A stretch of DNA of 64,000 nt from an uncultured Crocinitomix sp. (GTDB taxonomy: Bacteria > Bacteroidota > Bacteroidia > Flavobacteriales_D > Crocinitomicaceae): assembly GCA_937136425.1 (NCBI GenBank), contig CAKZON010000055.1, positions 1 through 64,000 on the forward strand, in the 5' to 3' direction. The translations under genes and the position numbers were made by a program. The notes under the pieces are model-generated. The model was not told the origin of the DNA, did no database searches, and worked only from the letters and a program-made list of their open reading frames with translations. Shown here in pieces: positions 1 through 9,763 of this stretch (positions are counted from its first letter, which is position 1; each line of letters opens with the position of its first letter).

Positions 1-78
1 ACTAGAACCTGGTACTTTTTGTTTACTGTGTTTTTCTCCAGCAAACTGCATTGCTTTTTGATATAAATCCTGTGTCAT
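1..78 (-). CDS. HD-domain-like protein, N-terminal fragment
   Basis: Reading leftwards from an ATG at 76-78, 26 codons stay open to the window edge. The residues (MTQDLYQKAMQFAGEKH, then a Lys/Pro/Gly stretch) resemble the N-terminus of HD-type hydrolases of the SpoT/MESH family, where the His of this helix lies near the metal site. The HD motif itself lies outside the window, so this is family resemblance and not proof. It is the furthest downstream member seen of the minus-strand series at the left edge, separated by 73 bp from the TonB-like gene. Confidence 0.5.
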   Translation of the reverse strand, partial: MTQDLYQKAMQFAGEKHSKQKVPGSS

Positions 79-151
79 ATGCTTATTACGAATTTAAGCG
101 TATTTTTTTCGCTTCCCCAAACGACCATATCAAGTTGAAATCTCAACTTTA

Positions 152-907
152 CTAATCCAACCTGAAATTGATTGGAAGTCGATAACGCATTCTAACATTT
201 TGATTGTTTACTTTTCCGGGCTCCCAATTTGGCATAGCCCCAATTAAACGAATTACCTCTTTGCTGAATAGGTCATTTGGAGAACGTAAGATACTAATAT
301 TAGATAACTCGCCTGTTTTCTCTACCACGAACTCCACAAAAACTCTTCCTTCAATATTATTTTCTAACGCTACTTGAGGATATTCTAGATTATCAACAAT
401 CCACTTAATCATTGCTTCAGGCCCTCCAGGAAAGCTTGCTTCAACATCCACAAAATCATAGATTTTTTCTTCCTGCTCTTTCTTTTCAGGATTTGTAAAA
501 TACAAGTCTTCGTTAAGTTCCTCACAAGGCGGACCATTTGTGGGTTCTAATATTAAACTATATTCTCCTTTTGTTTCATTTAATTGCTCAAAAATCCAAT
601 TATTCTTATCGCATAAACGGGTTAATCCAGTTTGATTCACTTTGAAAACATACCACGTTGTTGGATCACGAAACTCTTCAGCCCATGCTAAGTCAGACAC
701 TTTTACACGAGCTCCTGGTTCTATTTCATATTTTTGAGGACCATTTGTTGGAAAACTCTCTTGATTACGATTGTTTACCCAAATAGTAACGCTTTGAGTC
801 GTGTTGTTTAGTACATAATGGTCACTAACATAAACAACTTGACATTCTCCTTGTGCATGCAATACACCAGTAAAGCCAATTAATAAATAGAGTATTAGTA
901 TTTTCAT
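152..907 (-). CDS. TonB C-terminal domain protein (secreted)
   Basis: The ATG at 905-907 is chosen as start because it begins a clean signal peptide of about 19 residues ending in HAQ; a longer upstream reading would put a charged stretch in front of it. The mature protein is 251 residues including the signal. Residues about 158-251 form a TonB C-terminal domain with the usual YPxxAxxxxIEGRVFVEF signature. Full TonB proteins carry an N-terminal membrane anchor and a Pro-rich linker; here there is a cleavable-looking signal and an unassigned N-terminal region of about 135 residues, so an energy-transducing role is unlikely. Such proteins are common in Bacteroidota and may act as periplasmic partners. 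Partner unknown. Confidence 0.8.
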   Translation of the reverse strand: MKILILYLLIGFTGVLHAQGECQVVYVSDHYVLNNTTQSVTIWVNNRNQESFPTNGPQKYEIEPGARVKVSDLAWAEEFRDPTTWYVFKVNQTGLTRLCDKNNWIFEQLNETKGEYSLILEPTNGPPCEELNEDLYFTNPEKKEQEEKIYDFVDVEASFPGGPEAMIKWIVDNLEYPQVALENNIEGRVFVEFVVEKTGELSNISILRSPNDLFSKEVIRLIGAMPNWEPGKVNNQNVRMRYRLPINFRLD

Positions 908-1021
908 AAGCAGGAATTGATTCTTGCTTATTTGAACAAATTCAGTGCCAGAATCAAAAACATTGTAAGGACTCCTCAAAGTGATTAAACACTTATAAAA
1001 ATCACACCACTATTAGATTCC

Positions 1022-1618
1022 CTAATGTCCTCCAGCAAATGCGGGCAAAAAGATGGAATTAATAGAATCTTTCATCTCAGGTTTTACATAGTGGTGATTG
1101 ATTTCTTCTACGTCAACAACATCATACTTTTCTCCTTGCCACTCATGACGAATAGCAACAATTCCAAGATCAGGATCTGTATATCCAATCAATAAATCGT
1201 GATATCCTTCTGGGGTAGAACGCATCTCGATTAAATAACCTAAATACTGGTTAACTATTCTGTACTTACCAAAATAATTTTCAATAATAACTATTTGGTG
1301 AACCGGAGATCCATATAATCCTGGCACCATTTCCACAATAAAACCGTCTTTATAATCCTTATCTGATCTGTATTGAAATACTCGATAAATCTCTGCTGAG
1401 CATGGAGGCATTGTTAAAACAGTATCTAAAACCGTGCAAATTTGCAGTTTACTCATAATATCAACCGCCGTGGGATCTAACTCAGGGTAAGTTGAATCAA
1501 TAATGGTTGTTACAGAAATAAAAGGATCAATTTCTACCTCATCATTCTCTCCATCATTTCCGCATGAAAACAAAAACAATGCGATTATAAAAACCGAAAA
1601 ATGCTTGCAATTTGGCAT
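1022..1618 (-). CDS. Hypothetical lipoprotein
   Basis: The 198-residue product begins with a hydrophobic stretch and a lipobox (LFSC, Cys19) followed by Gly-Asn-Asp and an acidic run, which predicts an outer-membrane lipoprotein. No domain is recognised. The body is of mixed beta-type composition with several aromatic residues. It lies 4 bp downstream of the GIN-domain gene on the same strand, so the two are probably co-transcribed. Function unknown. Confidence 0.75.
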   Translation of the reverse strand: MPNCKHFSVFIIALFLFSCGNDGENDEVEIDPFISVTTIIDSTYPELDPTAVDIMSKLQICTVLDTVLTMPPCSAEIYRVFQYRSDKDYKDGFIVEMVPGLYGSPVHQIVIIENYFGKYRIVNQYLGYLIEMRSTPEGYHDLLIGYTDPDLGIVAIRHEWQGEKYDVVDVEEINHHYVKPEMKDSINSIFLPAFAGGH

Positions 1619-1622
1619 AGGT

Positions 1623-2315
1623 TTATTTTGTTTTACTCATTTTGTGAATTTTACCTCCCAATGTTATATTTTGTTCATATCCTTCCGGATCTCCAAAATA
1701 ACTTACGCTTCCACCACTTGTTATTTTAATAGACAAATCATTTTCAACCGAGCAAATAATTTCTCCTCCCGCCTTTACAGTTGCTTCTACTTTGTCTGCT
1801 TGTACACTCACTGCTCCAATTGTTCCACCCGCCTTAACTTTATAATAGGCCGTATTAGCAGCTCCATCAAGGTGAATTGAACCTCCAGCACTTACCGTTG
1901 CAAATAGTTTTTTAGCAGCAACTGTAGCTCTTATCTTTCCACCAGAATCAGAAATAAACTCAATCTTATCTGTACTCAATGAATCATCAATTGTCAGCCT
2001 ACATCCTAATTTAGAGGTTACCGATTCTAATTCAACATAAATAATTACAATTTCTAAAACACGCTCTTTATACGTATCACCTTTAATTCTTATACTCAAC
2101 TCATCCTCTTCTACCTCTAAAATAATTTTGTCATCATCAACATTGGCATCCTCGTTAATAATGGTTGCCATTTCTTTTTCACCCTTTTTAAGCGTTACTT
2201 TAAAGTTACCAGCTGCTTTAATATTGGTAAAATGATCCAGTTGCTCTTCAAACTCACCGGCATTCGCTCCAAAACCAAGCGTTAATAAAAGTGTTATTAT
2301 AATCCAATTCTTCAT
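1623..2315 (-). CDS. GIN domain (DUF2807) secreted protein
   Basis: The 230-residue protein starts with a signal peptide ending near Ala-Asn-Ala and then shows the DUF2807/GIN pattern: an N-terminal FxxIKAxGxFKVxLKKG strand and a long series of short beta strands rich in Gly, Ser and Val that would stack as a single-stranded beta helix. These proteins are widespread in Bacteroidota and were once called autotransporter adhesin heads; their role is not established. Short spacing links it with the lipoprotein gene downstream (4 bp) and with mvaB upstream (36 bp). Confidence 0.8.
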   Translation of the reverse strand: MKNWIIITLLLTLGFGANAGEFEEQLDHFTNIKAAGNFKVTLKKGEKEMATIINEDANVDDDKIILEVEEDELSIRIKGDTYKERVLEIVIIYVELESVTSKLGCRLTIDDSLSTDKIEFISDSGGKIRATVAAKKLFATVSAGGSIHLDGAANTAYYKVKAGGTIGAVSVQADKVEATVKAGGEIICSVENDLSIKITSGGSVSYFGDPEGYEQNITLGGKIHKMSKTK

Positions 2316-2351
2316 ATCCGTTACTTAATTAATATTTCTATAGCTTCATAA

Positions 2352-3203
2352 TTAAAGCGGAAACACTTGAAGTGCTTGCTGCATTGCTATTTGAAATTCT
2401 TTCTCATCAAGATTAGTACCAATTTTATTTTCATCAAAATAAGCCTTCATTCCTTCGGTTGGCATATTTCCCGTTAAATCATCTGCTGCCATTGGACAAC
2501 CGCCAAATCCTTTAATTGCTCCATCAAACCTTCTGCAACCTGCTTCATAGGCTGCACTTACTTTTTCAAGCACTGAATCTGGCGTTGAATGCAAATGAGC
2601 TCCAAACTCAACTGACGGAAGCTCTTGAATTAATCCTGTAAATAGTTCTGTTATATTTTCTCGATTCGATACACCAATTGTATCGGATAGGGCCAAAATT
2701 TCTACTCCCAATTCTGCCGATAATTTACGACTCCAATTCGCAGCTACTTCAATATCCCAAGCGTCTCCATATGGATTTCCAAATGCCATGGATATATATA
2801 CAACCATTTTTTTATCATGCTGCACACAAAGATTCTGAATCTCTTCAACCCTTGTTAATGATTCTTCAATTGAGGCATTAGTATTTCGTTGCTGAAAAGT
2901 TTCTGAAATTGAAAAAGGATAACCTAAATAAGCAATTTCATCAAAATTACAAGCATCATCTGCTCCTCTCTTATTGGCTACAATTGCTAATAATTCAGAA
3001 TTACCATTTAACTCTAGCCCTCCTAATACTTCAGCCGTATCTCTTAGTTGAGGAATCGCCTTAGGAGAAACAAAACTTCCAAAATCAATCGTATGATAAC
3101 CAACTTTTAGTAGTTGATTGATATAAGCCGTTTTTATTTCCGTTGGAATAAAATCATGCAAACCTTGCATGGCATCTCTTGGGCATTCAATCAGTTTAAG
3201 CAT
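2352..3203 (-). CDS. mvaB: Hydroxymethylglutaryl-CoA lyase
   Basis: The 283-residue length and sequence fit HMG-CoA lyase, a cytosolic TIM-barrel enzyme that splits HMG-CoA into acetyl-CoA and acetoacetate in leucine breakdown. The N-terminus carries the ECPRDAMQG version of the family's metal-site motif, [11 protein letters not shown] follows at about residue 42, the metal-binding His pair is seen as HLH at 203-205, and the mobile-loop Cys is in GFGGCP at Cys236. The start codon lies inside the end of pyrD (8-bp overlap), which implies translational coupling. The residue after Glu6 is Cys where many homologues have Val or Gly. Confidence 0.88.
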   Translation of the reverse strand: MLKLIECPRDAMQGLHDFIPTEIKTAYINQLLKVGYHTIDFGSFVSPKAIPQLRDTAEVLGGLELNGNSELLAIVANKRGADDACNFDEIAYLGYPFSISETFQQRNTNASIEESLTRVEEIQNLCVQHDKKMVVYISMAFGNPYGDAWDIEVAANWSRKLSAELGVEILALSDTIGVSNRENITELFTGLIQELPSVEFGAHLHSTPDSVLEKVSAAYEAGCRRFDGAIKGFGGCPMAADDLTGNMPTEGMKAYFDENKIGTNLDEKEFQIAMQQALQVFPL

Positions 3204-4239
3204 TCTTTTTTGTTTTTAAAATGGCACGATTAATATCTCTCACCAAATTTGGTCCTTCATAAATGAAACCTGTATAAACCTGCACCAGATCAGCTCCAGC
3301 CTCAATTTTATCTAAGGCATCTTGTGCAGAATGAATTCCTCCCACTCCAATAATTGGAAAAGCTTTATTAGATTTTTCAGCCAAATATTTAATCACCTTT
3401 GTGCTTTTATCTTTTACAGGTTGCCCACTTAAGCCCCCATTTCCAATTTTCGTTAATTCTTCTTTCTCTGTTTTTAAGCCGCTTCTGTCAACCGAGGTAT
3501 TTGATGCAATAATTCCGTCAATATTCGATTCTAGAACGATTTCCACAACCTCATCCAATTGAATTGGATTCAAATCTGGGGCGATTTTCAATAAAATTGG
3601 GCGTTGAACATCAAAACCGTTATTCTTTTCAATTAAGGTTGACAATAAATCTACTAGAAAATCTTTATCCTGCAACTTGGCTGTATCACCAACATTTGGA
3701 CAACTAACATTTACCACAAAATAATCTACATGCGGATGCAGTTTCTCAAAATTCTCTATAAAATCGGGCTTTGAACTTTCATTGGGTGTTGCAGTATTCT
3801 TTCCAATATTTCCGCCAATAATTAACTTTGTCTTTTTCCCTTTTAATCGATTAGATATGGCATCAACTCCTTGATTATTAAACCCCATTCGATTAATCAA
3901 TGCTTGATCTTTTTTCAAGCGAAACAATCTTTTTTTAGGATTTCCTTCTTGCGGTCGTGGAGTAACTGTTCCTATCTCCACAAACCCGAAACCAAAATCT
4001 TCTAACTCATTTAAAATAAGCGCATTTTTATCAAACCCGGCAGCAATACCTACGGGATTTTTAAATGTTAATCCAAATATTTCTTTACTTAAATTGGCAT
4101 CATTTACACTATACTTTCTTCTTCTCCACTGTTTTACACCTGGAATTTTAGCCGTAAGCTTAATCATGTTAAAGGTGAAATAATGAACAGATTCAGGGTC
4201 AAAAAGAAATAATATGGGTCTGAGCAGCGCTTTATACAT
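3196..4239 (-). CDS. pyrD: Dihydroorotate dehydrogenase (quinone), class 2
   Basis: The 347 residues match class 2 PyrD, the membrane-associated flavoenzyme that oxidises dihydroorotate to orotate with quinone as acceptor in pyrimidine synthesis. The N-terminal extension typical of class 2 ([15 protein letters not shown]) is present. The FMN-site strands [12 protein letters not shown] and [21 protein letters not shown] follow. The catalytic base Ser sits in NVSCPN (Ser179), and [10 protein letters not shown] and GVGGI are the phosphate-binding end. It overlaps mvaB by 8 bp; a biochemical link between the two is not obvious. Confidence 0.93.
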   Translation of the reverse strand: MYKALLRPILFLFDPESVHYFTFNMIKLTAKIPGVKQWRRRKYSVNDANLSKEIFGLTFKNPVGIAAGFDKNALILNELEDFGFGFVEIGTVTPRPQEGNPKKRLFRLKKDQALINRMGFNNQGVDAISNRLKGKKTKLIIGGNIGKNTATPNESSKPDFIENFEKLHPHVDYFVVNVSCPNVGDTAKLQDKDFLVDLLSTLIEKNNGFDVQRPILLKIAPDLNPIQLDEVVEIVLESNIDGIIASNTSVDRSGLKTEKEELTKIGNGGLSGQPVKDKSTKVIKYLAEKSNKAFPIIGVGGIHSAQDALDKIEAGADLVQVYTGFIYEGPNLVRDINRAILKTKKNA

Positions 4240-4374
4240 ATCCTGAAAGATTTGTGCAAAGTTAACACAGCTAGCTTAAATCTTAACTATGATTGATCGT
4301 AAAAACGATTTTTTTTTCAACCATTATCAAATACTCAACAACAATCGAGGTAAAAAAACAATAATTGTCTGCGC

Positions 4375-6909
4375 TTAAAGCTTAGAAAGCTTCAATGTAT
4401 GTCTATTATTATCGGCATCAATAATTGTCACAAAGTAATTTCCTTCCAGTAAATCAGAGCAATCAACAGTTATTTCTCCATTAGAATTAAGCATATAGTC
4501 AACCGCAATTAACCTGCCTGTAACATCTGTTAAAACAAGTGTAGCTTCATTTAGGTCTAAATTAGTGCTTTTAACAATTACATTATTTGCAGTTGGATTA
4601 GGATAAAGACTTAAATCAGTTTTTTGTCTATCAAAATTTTCCTCTAATGAAGAAACATAAAGCGTAATTGGAGCTTCAAAGATTCCACGGCCGTGCGTTC
4701 CAATATAAATTGTGTTGGTATGATACTGTATTTCAATATCATTTACAGATGTGTTAGGTAAACAGCCATACTTTCTCCAATCATCTGACATGGTATCTCG
4801 GTAATAAACGGCTCCATATGTACCAATAAACAATGCTCCTGGTTCATTATCATACAATTCTAAAGACATAATTGGTAGGTTAGGTAAATCGCCTGAAATG
4901 TTTGTCCAATTCTCTCCAGCATCCTCTGATTTATACACCTTTTTACCTTCTAAATAACCGGCGTAAGATATATATACAAGATTTTCATCTAATGCGTCAA
5001 CTTCTAAATCTGTTATATCCTGAAAAACCGGCGTATTAATAATTATCCACTCATCAACACCTGGTTCTTTTACGTAAAGTGTTCTACCTTTCGAGGCGTA
5101 TATTTTATCAGAATTAGAAGGTGCAATCGCCAACTGCTCTAGATCAGCATCTCCCCCCAAAACAGGATCACCAATAGTTTCCCATGTATCTCCATTATCA
5201 TCTGATCCATAAACTGAAGTATAAGCAACTAAAAGTCTATCGCTATTATTAGGATCTAACTTAAAAGGTGTTTCCCAAGCACCGCTTTCACCTTCTGGTT
5301 TAATATTGGTATTATCCCCATCTTCCCATCTTCTTAGTCCTCCATATTGATAACTCCAGTACCTTCTATCAGCATATTCCGGATCAATATCTTGCCCCAT
5401 TCCATCACCAGTTTGCGCATATCTCCACCAACTTTCATCATCCGATCTAAATACGTTTCCATTATCCTGGGAACCAGCCCCCAAAACTTTATCTTCGCTT
5501 TGCGAAACCGCAATATCATAATACTGCGTAATGATCAAATCTGTTGATAAATTTGCAAATCCGTTTGTTTCAACATTATGACTAAAAACCCCACCGTCAT
5601 TACAATAGTAAATTTTGTCATCAACTAAAGGATTTACAAATACATTTCTATTATCTACATGAATATATGGTAAATCATAATAACCTAACCAATGCGTTCT
5701 AGCCGTAAAATTATCTCCAAAATCATTTGATGAATACACTTCAAAATTCCCTACGCTTAATACATCTTCACTTCCAGGCGCAAATTCTATCACCATGTTT
5801 GATTCTGGTAAATCTTTAGTATCAAAGGTTAATCCATTGTCTATAGATGTATATAAATTAGAGTTGTGCGTTGCAACCACTCGGTTTGATCCATCCATTA
5901 ATGAAACAGCGATACGCACATGCCCTCCACCAAAATCTGTAATTAAATCAAATGTTTCTCCGCCATCTTCGCTTCGGTAAAACTGACCTGAGCCACCTCC
6001 CGCATAAACAATGTCTGGATTACTACGACTAAATTTAACTGATCGAATATCTCCTCCTAAAACCAACTCATTTGTTGTAAAAAAATCTGTACTGCGAAAT
6101 ATTCCATCTGAACTTGCAGCTAATACATGATCACCATTTGATGGATCCTGATCCATATAATAAATGCGATTATTCTCTGGTAACTCCCAACTTAAATCAG
6201 TTGCAGCAAAATTTACACCTCCATCTGCTGAGGCATAAACTCCAATACTAGTTGGTCCATACCAAACAATATCACTCAATGAAACAAGCATATTATCTGG
6301 ATTATCAGGATCTATAACTATTCCTGAAACAGCCGACAAAGGTAAATCATCATTAACAATTGTTTGCGTTAATCCACCATCAGTTGTTTTCCATAAACCA
6401 CCCCAAGCCGCACCAATATAATAGGTTTGAGGATCTGTTGGGTGAAACGCTAATGAGCTTGTTCTTCCTTGATCAATTTGCCACCCCATATTACTATTGT
6501 AATTAATATTTGTCCACTCAATTGGTGAATCACTATCTTCACATGTAGCAGCTCTTGAAGCTCTTGTTTGACTATTTAAACGAGCTGTTTTAGTAAAGTC
6601 TCCTAAAGTACCATCTGCATTTAAATGATTTTTCCAAAATGAACACCAACGTTGATATTTTACGAATGTGCCATCTCTAAATTCTCCTTCGCATAGCTCC
6701 GTAGGAGATAAATCAGGATATTTCATTTCGAAATAAGCATCTGCCAATGTTGTAATTTCAACATATGTTTTGCCTGATGTAAACAAACTCTCTAAATAAA
6801 CCTTAGCTGGTTGATTGATTTCACTTTCAGAAAATTCTTGAGCAAAGGATTGTATCGTTGCAGAACAAACGATTAACAGTGATAAAATAATCTGTTGGAG
6901 CATTCTCAT
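4375..6909 (-). CDS. VPS10/BNR-repeat beta-propeller protein, T9SS cargo
   Basis: The 844-residue secreted protein has a signal peptide ending in SFAQ, then a long region of BNR/Asp-box repeats (S-x-D-x-G-x-T patterns such as TTDGGLT, SADGGVNF, SEDGGETF, SDDNGDTW, SEDAGENW) that fold as one or two large beta-propellers of the sortilin VPS10 type. The last 85 residues form a T9SS sorting domain beginning at LYPNPTANN and ending in LKLSKL, so the protein should cross the outer membrane and be attached to the surface or released. Substrate is unknown; bacterial members are often tied to polymer binding. Two ATGs are possible (6907-6909 and 6901-6903). Confidence 0.88.
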   Translation of the reverse strand: MRMLQQIILSLLIVCSATIQSFAQEFSESEINQPAKVYLESLFTSGKTYVEITTLADAYFEMKYPDLSPTELCEGEFRDGTFVKYQRWCSFWKNHLNADGTLGDFTKTARLNSQTRASRAATCEDSDSPIEWTNINYNSNMGWQIDQGRTSSLAFHPTDPQTYYIGAAWGGLWKTTDGGLTQTIVNDDLPLSAVSGIVIDPDNPDNMLVSLSDIVWYGPTSIGVYASADGGVNFAATDLSWELPENNRIYYMDQDPSNGDHVLAASSDGIFRSTDFFTTNELVLGGDIRSVKFSRSNPDIVYAGGGSGQFYRSEDGGETFDLITDFGGGHVRIAVSLMDGSNRVVATHNSNLYTSIDNGLTFDTKDLPESNMVIEFAPGSEDVLSVGNFEVYSSNDFGDNFTARTHWLGYYDLPYIHVDNRNVFVNPLVDDKIYYCNDGGVFSHNVETNGFANLSTDLIITQYYDIAVSQSEDKVLGAGSQDNGNVFRSDDESWWRYAQTGDGMGQDIDPEYADRRYWSYQYGGLRRWEDGDNTNIKPEGESGAWETPFKLDPNNSDRLLVAYTSVYGSDDNGDTWETIGDPVLGGDADLEQLAIAPSNSDKIYASKGRTLYVKEPGVDEWIIINTPVFQDITDLEVDALDENLVYISYAGYLEGKKVYKSEDAGENWTNISGDLPNLPIMSLELYDNEPGALFIGTYGAVYYRDTMSDDWRKYGCLPNTSVNDIEIQYHTNTIYIGTHGRGIFEAPITLYVSSLEENFDRQKTDLSLYPNPTANNVIVKSTNLDLNEATLVLTDVTGRLIAVDYMLNSNGEITVDCSDLLEGNYFVTIIDADNNRHTLKLSKL

Positions 6910-7066
6910 AATAAAGAGATAGTTATATTAATTTTTCGTTTTTTAAGAGTGCTAAGATAACGAAAATAAATCTCCCCATAAAGTGGAAAATTGGCTTACT
7001 CTTGAAATGAAATATTGCTAAATCATAAACTAAAAGGAGAATTATTTTCCTTTTTGAAAAGTGCTA

Positions 7067-8023
7067 TTACAATTTGTAACGGCGTTTGTATTTCCATTTA
7101 ATTCTGCCAGAACGCATGTCAGTAATGTTACGAATAAAAGAAATGTTTAAAAAGAGATAACCATCTTTATGATTAGAGTCTCCTCTCAATTCTCCTGCAG
7201 TTGTCCAGGTTGGAAAGGCTCCTGACGACGGGTCTGCAAAATAGGCAGATGTACTTCCGTAGGACGCTTCAATTAAATCATTGTCAAAATAAACCCCACT
7301 TACGTCATCTAAATAATCTGTAAATGTTTGGGTGTAACTTAATTCAAACGACATGCGCCATAATGGATCTAATCCAATTTTATAACCTATACCTACTGGT
7401 ATTCCAAGGCTTATTTTTTTATATTCAGTTCCCCCGCCTATCAGTCCCTGGCCTTCGGTGTGTAATGGCCGTAAATTAACCCAACCACCGTCACTAGGAC
7501 CTTGTGGAATATATCCAAAACCAGTTATTCCCGTAAATAAATAAGCAACGGTATTTTTATTTCGCATTCCTTTCAAGCCATATATTTTATGACGTGCTCC
7601 ATAACGTTCATTCGTAAAAAAAAGGAATTCAAAATGTTGAGAAAATTCAAAGAGATGCGTGCGGAAACTTAAGTTTCTATTTCTACGTGCAGGCTCATTG
7701 GTAAGAGCGTCATCTCCTTTTAACACGGCATATTGTAGAAGTGTTTTAGTCGCAAATAAAGAACCTAATCGATATCTAAATCCTACATGACCTGAAGGGC
7801 GAGTTGTATTCCAATCAATATCAACAGGAATATAATGAGTACCAATTCGATTTAATCCTCCTAAATCTCCTAGAAAGTTTGATGCTCCAGCTCCAAATAT
7901 GAGTTCTTTTCGTTGCGTTTTCCAATGATCAGATTTGGTAAAATGTGTTGCTTGACCAAAAACTGTTGCGTGCACCATAAGAGGCAGCACTATGAGTAGG
8001 GATATTTTTTTTAAACAGCACAT
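7067..8023 (-). CDS. Outer-membrane barrel-like protein (DUF6089-like)
   Basis: The ATG at 8021-8023 is preferred; an in-frame GTG two codons upstream adds nothing. The 318-residue product has a signal peptide ending in VFGQ, followed by alternating amphipathic strands with Gly/aromatic residues (FGAGASNFLGDLGG, VGFRYRLG, GTEYKKISLGIPVGIGYKIG) and an aromatic-rich end, the pattern of an 8- to 12-stranded outer-membrane barrel. It resembles the family often named DUF6089 or porin-family protein in Bacteroidota. It follows the sigma factor and anti-sigma-like genes on the same strand and could be part of the envelope response they control; that is inference. Confidence 0.75.
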   Translation of the reverse strand: MCCLKKISLLIVLPLMVHATVFGQATHFTKSDHWKTQRKELIFGAGASNFLGDLGGLNRIGTHYIPVDIDWNTTRPSGHVGFRYRLGSLFATKTLLQYAVLKGDDALTNEPARRNRNLSFRTHLFEFSQHFEFLFFTNERYGARHKIYGLKGMRNKNTVAYLFTGITGFGYIPQGPSDGGWVNLRPLHTEGQGLIGGGTEYKKISLGIPVGIGYKIGLDPLWRMSFELSYTQTFTDYLDDVSGVYFDNDLIEASYGSTSAYFADPSSGAFPTWTTAGELRGDSNHKDGYLFLNISFIRNITDMRSGRIKWKYKRRYKL

Positions 8024-8158
8024 TATCACAATTCTATTGCAGAATTTAGTGCAAATGTATACAATCCAACTTAACTTAAAAAAAACATTCGTTCTTTTCG
8101 CTAAAAAATCCGATCAAGCTGATGACTTTATAAAAAATTAGTTTTAATGAACTGTTGA

Positions 8159-8965
8159 CTAGTTCATTAAAACATAGCGAAGAGGATTTAACCTTACTTC
8201 TCCTCCATTTTTTACTTTACCTCGAATATTTTCAAAATAAATGGTCTCTCCCTGCCCCACATTTTCAAGTGCATCTTTCATATCTTCGTTTAGTTGGTTG
8301 CCTTCTTCGGCAAATACTTTCCCTCCTAATCCGTCGATTAAATGCAATTCAAAATGGATGATATTTACATCTCCTTCGGTGGTGATTCCTTTATTATCCA
8401 ATAATTCGTTGCGTGTAATAGAACCTCCCATTTTATTGCTAATCCGAGGATTCATGTCCAAGCTTGGATTTGAAACAACAACGTCTTTATTCTCTACTAC
8501 AGGAACTTTTTCCGTTATTAATTCATTCTTGTTGTCAGTCGTAACATCTGCAAGACTTTCAATGACATTGGTTTCGGTTTGGTTTTCAAAGGTAGGTGTT
8601 TCTTCTATTGGCGTTGTATTTTCAAGGTTAATTACTTTTGTTTTATGGGTGAAATCGTCTAACGATTGCACCGGTCTCGGGTTCATCACAATAAAATTAT
8701 TGTCGGGAACCGTTAAATTCGGAGGGGCGTCTGTGTTCAACATATCCGTCGAAACTTGATTTTCAGTTGAATTTTGGAACGCTAAGGTCCCTCCAATTAT
8801 TAATCCTAATGAGGCTATCCCTGTGGTGCCAAAAAACCAACTCTGTTTATAAAATGGTTTTGACATCATTTGGTGGTTGCGCACAACAGATTCGAAATTT
8901 TTGCCAGCCATTATTTCGTCTGCTTTCAATTGCGGGCGATCCAAATTAATCTTTCTATTTTTCAT
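8159..8965 (-). CDS. Membrane protein paired with ECF sigma (anti-sigma-like)
   Basis: The start codon lies 11 bp inside the upstream sigma-factor gene, so translation is coupled. The 268 residues have a short cytoplasmic N-terminus of about 45 residues, one transmembrane helix at about 48-66, and a long periplasmic part rich in Asn, Glu and Thr that ends with a small hydrophobic domain. This topology and position are those of an anti-sigma factor, although I see no ZAS/RskA motif. It could instead be a membrane target protein regulated by the sigma factor. Confidence 0.7.
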   Translation of the reverse strand: MKNRKINLDRPQLKADEIMAGKNFESVVRNHQMMSKPFYKQSWFFGTTGIASLGLIIGGTLAFQNSTENQVSTDMLNTDAPPNLTVPDNNFIVMNPRPVQSLDDFTHKTKVINLENTTPIEETPTFENQTETNVIESLADVTTDNKNELITEKVPVVENKDVVVSNPSLDMNPRISNKMGGSITRNELLDNKGITTEGDVNIIHFELHLIDGLGGKVFAEEGNQLNEDMKDALENVGQGETIYFENIRGKVKNGGEVRLNPLRYVLMN

Positions 8966-9536
8966 TCCCTATTTGATTAAATAGTTTTTTCATTTTGTTG
9001 ATTACTCTATGCGATTTTACTTTTGCGTTGTTCTCGGTTATGTCCAATATTTCACCAATCTCTTTAAAAGATCGTTTTTCAAAGAATCTAAGTTCGACCA
9101 TCTGAACTTCTTCTTCTTTTAATTTTTTGATTAATTGAATCAAAACCTTTCTATTATCATCAGATGTGTCCTCTTCCATCTCATCAATCATTTCTGAAAG
9201 ATTAGAAGTATCTACATTTACTGTTCTTCTTGCCTTTTTATCACGGAACGACTGATATAGTTCGCTTTTCGCGATTCTATATAACCAAGAGGCAAAAGGA
9301 ACCCCACGATACTCATATTTATGAATATTGTTAAGTGCTTTTAAGAATACTTGGCTTGCAATATCGTAAGCAGTTTCTTTGTCATCTATCCGCTGATAAA
9401 TGTATCTCAATATCTGTTCGTAGTACTTATTGTACAATGGCTCAAAGCCACGAGGATTTTCTTGAGCATACTTTATCCACTTCAGCTCCATCAACAGCTT
9501 ATCCTCCGTATGGTGATAAATCGGGTTAGTCGGCAT
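8955..9536 (-). CDS. ECF RNA polymerase sigma factor
   Basis: The ATG at 9534-9536 is chosen (193 residues) because the 14 residues upstream are basic and unlike the family. Region 2 covers about residues 25-95, with the YDIASQVFLKALNN and PFASWLYRIAKSE segments that bind core polymerase and melt the -10 region. Region 4 is at about 135-185, ending in the helix-turn-helix FKEIGEILDITENNAKVKSHR. The spacer is acidic. Gene order sigma factor then membrane protein suggests signal-dependent release at the inner membrane. The signal is not evident. Confidence 0.9.
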   Translation of the reverse strand: MPTNPIYHHTEDKLLMELKWIKYAQENPRGFEPLYNKYYEQILRYIYQRIDDKETAYDIASQVFLKALNNIHKYEYRGVPFASWLYRIAKSELYQSFRDKKARRTVNVDTSNLSEMIDEMEEDTSDDNRKVLIQLIKKLKEEEVQMVELRFFEKRSFKEIGEILDITENNAKVKSHRVINKMKKLFNQIGNEK

Positions 9537-9728
9537 AGTTCTTTGTTTGGTTTTAATTTCTTTGCATTTGTATAACAATGATCTTGGAATTGGTTACACG
9601 GTTAACTACAAGATTGTTGCCACAATTAAATTAACGAGAAATATTCAAGTTTATTGTGCGCTGTATCCCGCGAATAATCTACAAAACAATTCATTTAATA
9701 AAAATAAATTATTTTCATTTTTTTTTAC

Positions 9729-9759
9729 TTTGTATGAAAATCTAAACGTTTTACCTTCA
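9729..9759 (+). promoter_or_regulatory. Promoter of the SanA-like gene
   Basis: TTTG at 9729-9732, a 19-bp spacer and TACCTTCA at 9752-9759 fit the Bacteroidota housekeeping promoter, with two mismatches from TAnnTTTG in the -7 box. The ATG lies only 4 nt after the -7 box, so the transcript would start at or next to the start codon. Confidence 0.5.
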
Positions 9760-9763
9760 TGCC

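Noticed and set aside
8241..8759. Plus-strand open frame of 172 codons
   Set aside because: It is antisense to the membrane protein paired with the sigma factor, is rich in Ser and Phe as antisense frames are, and has no family resemblance or promoter.
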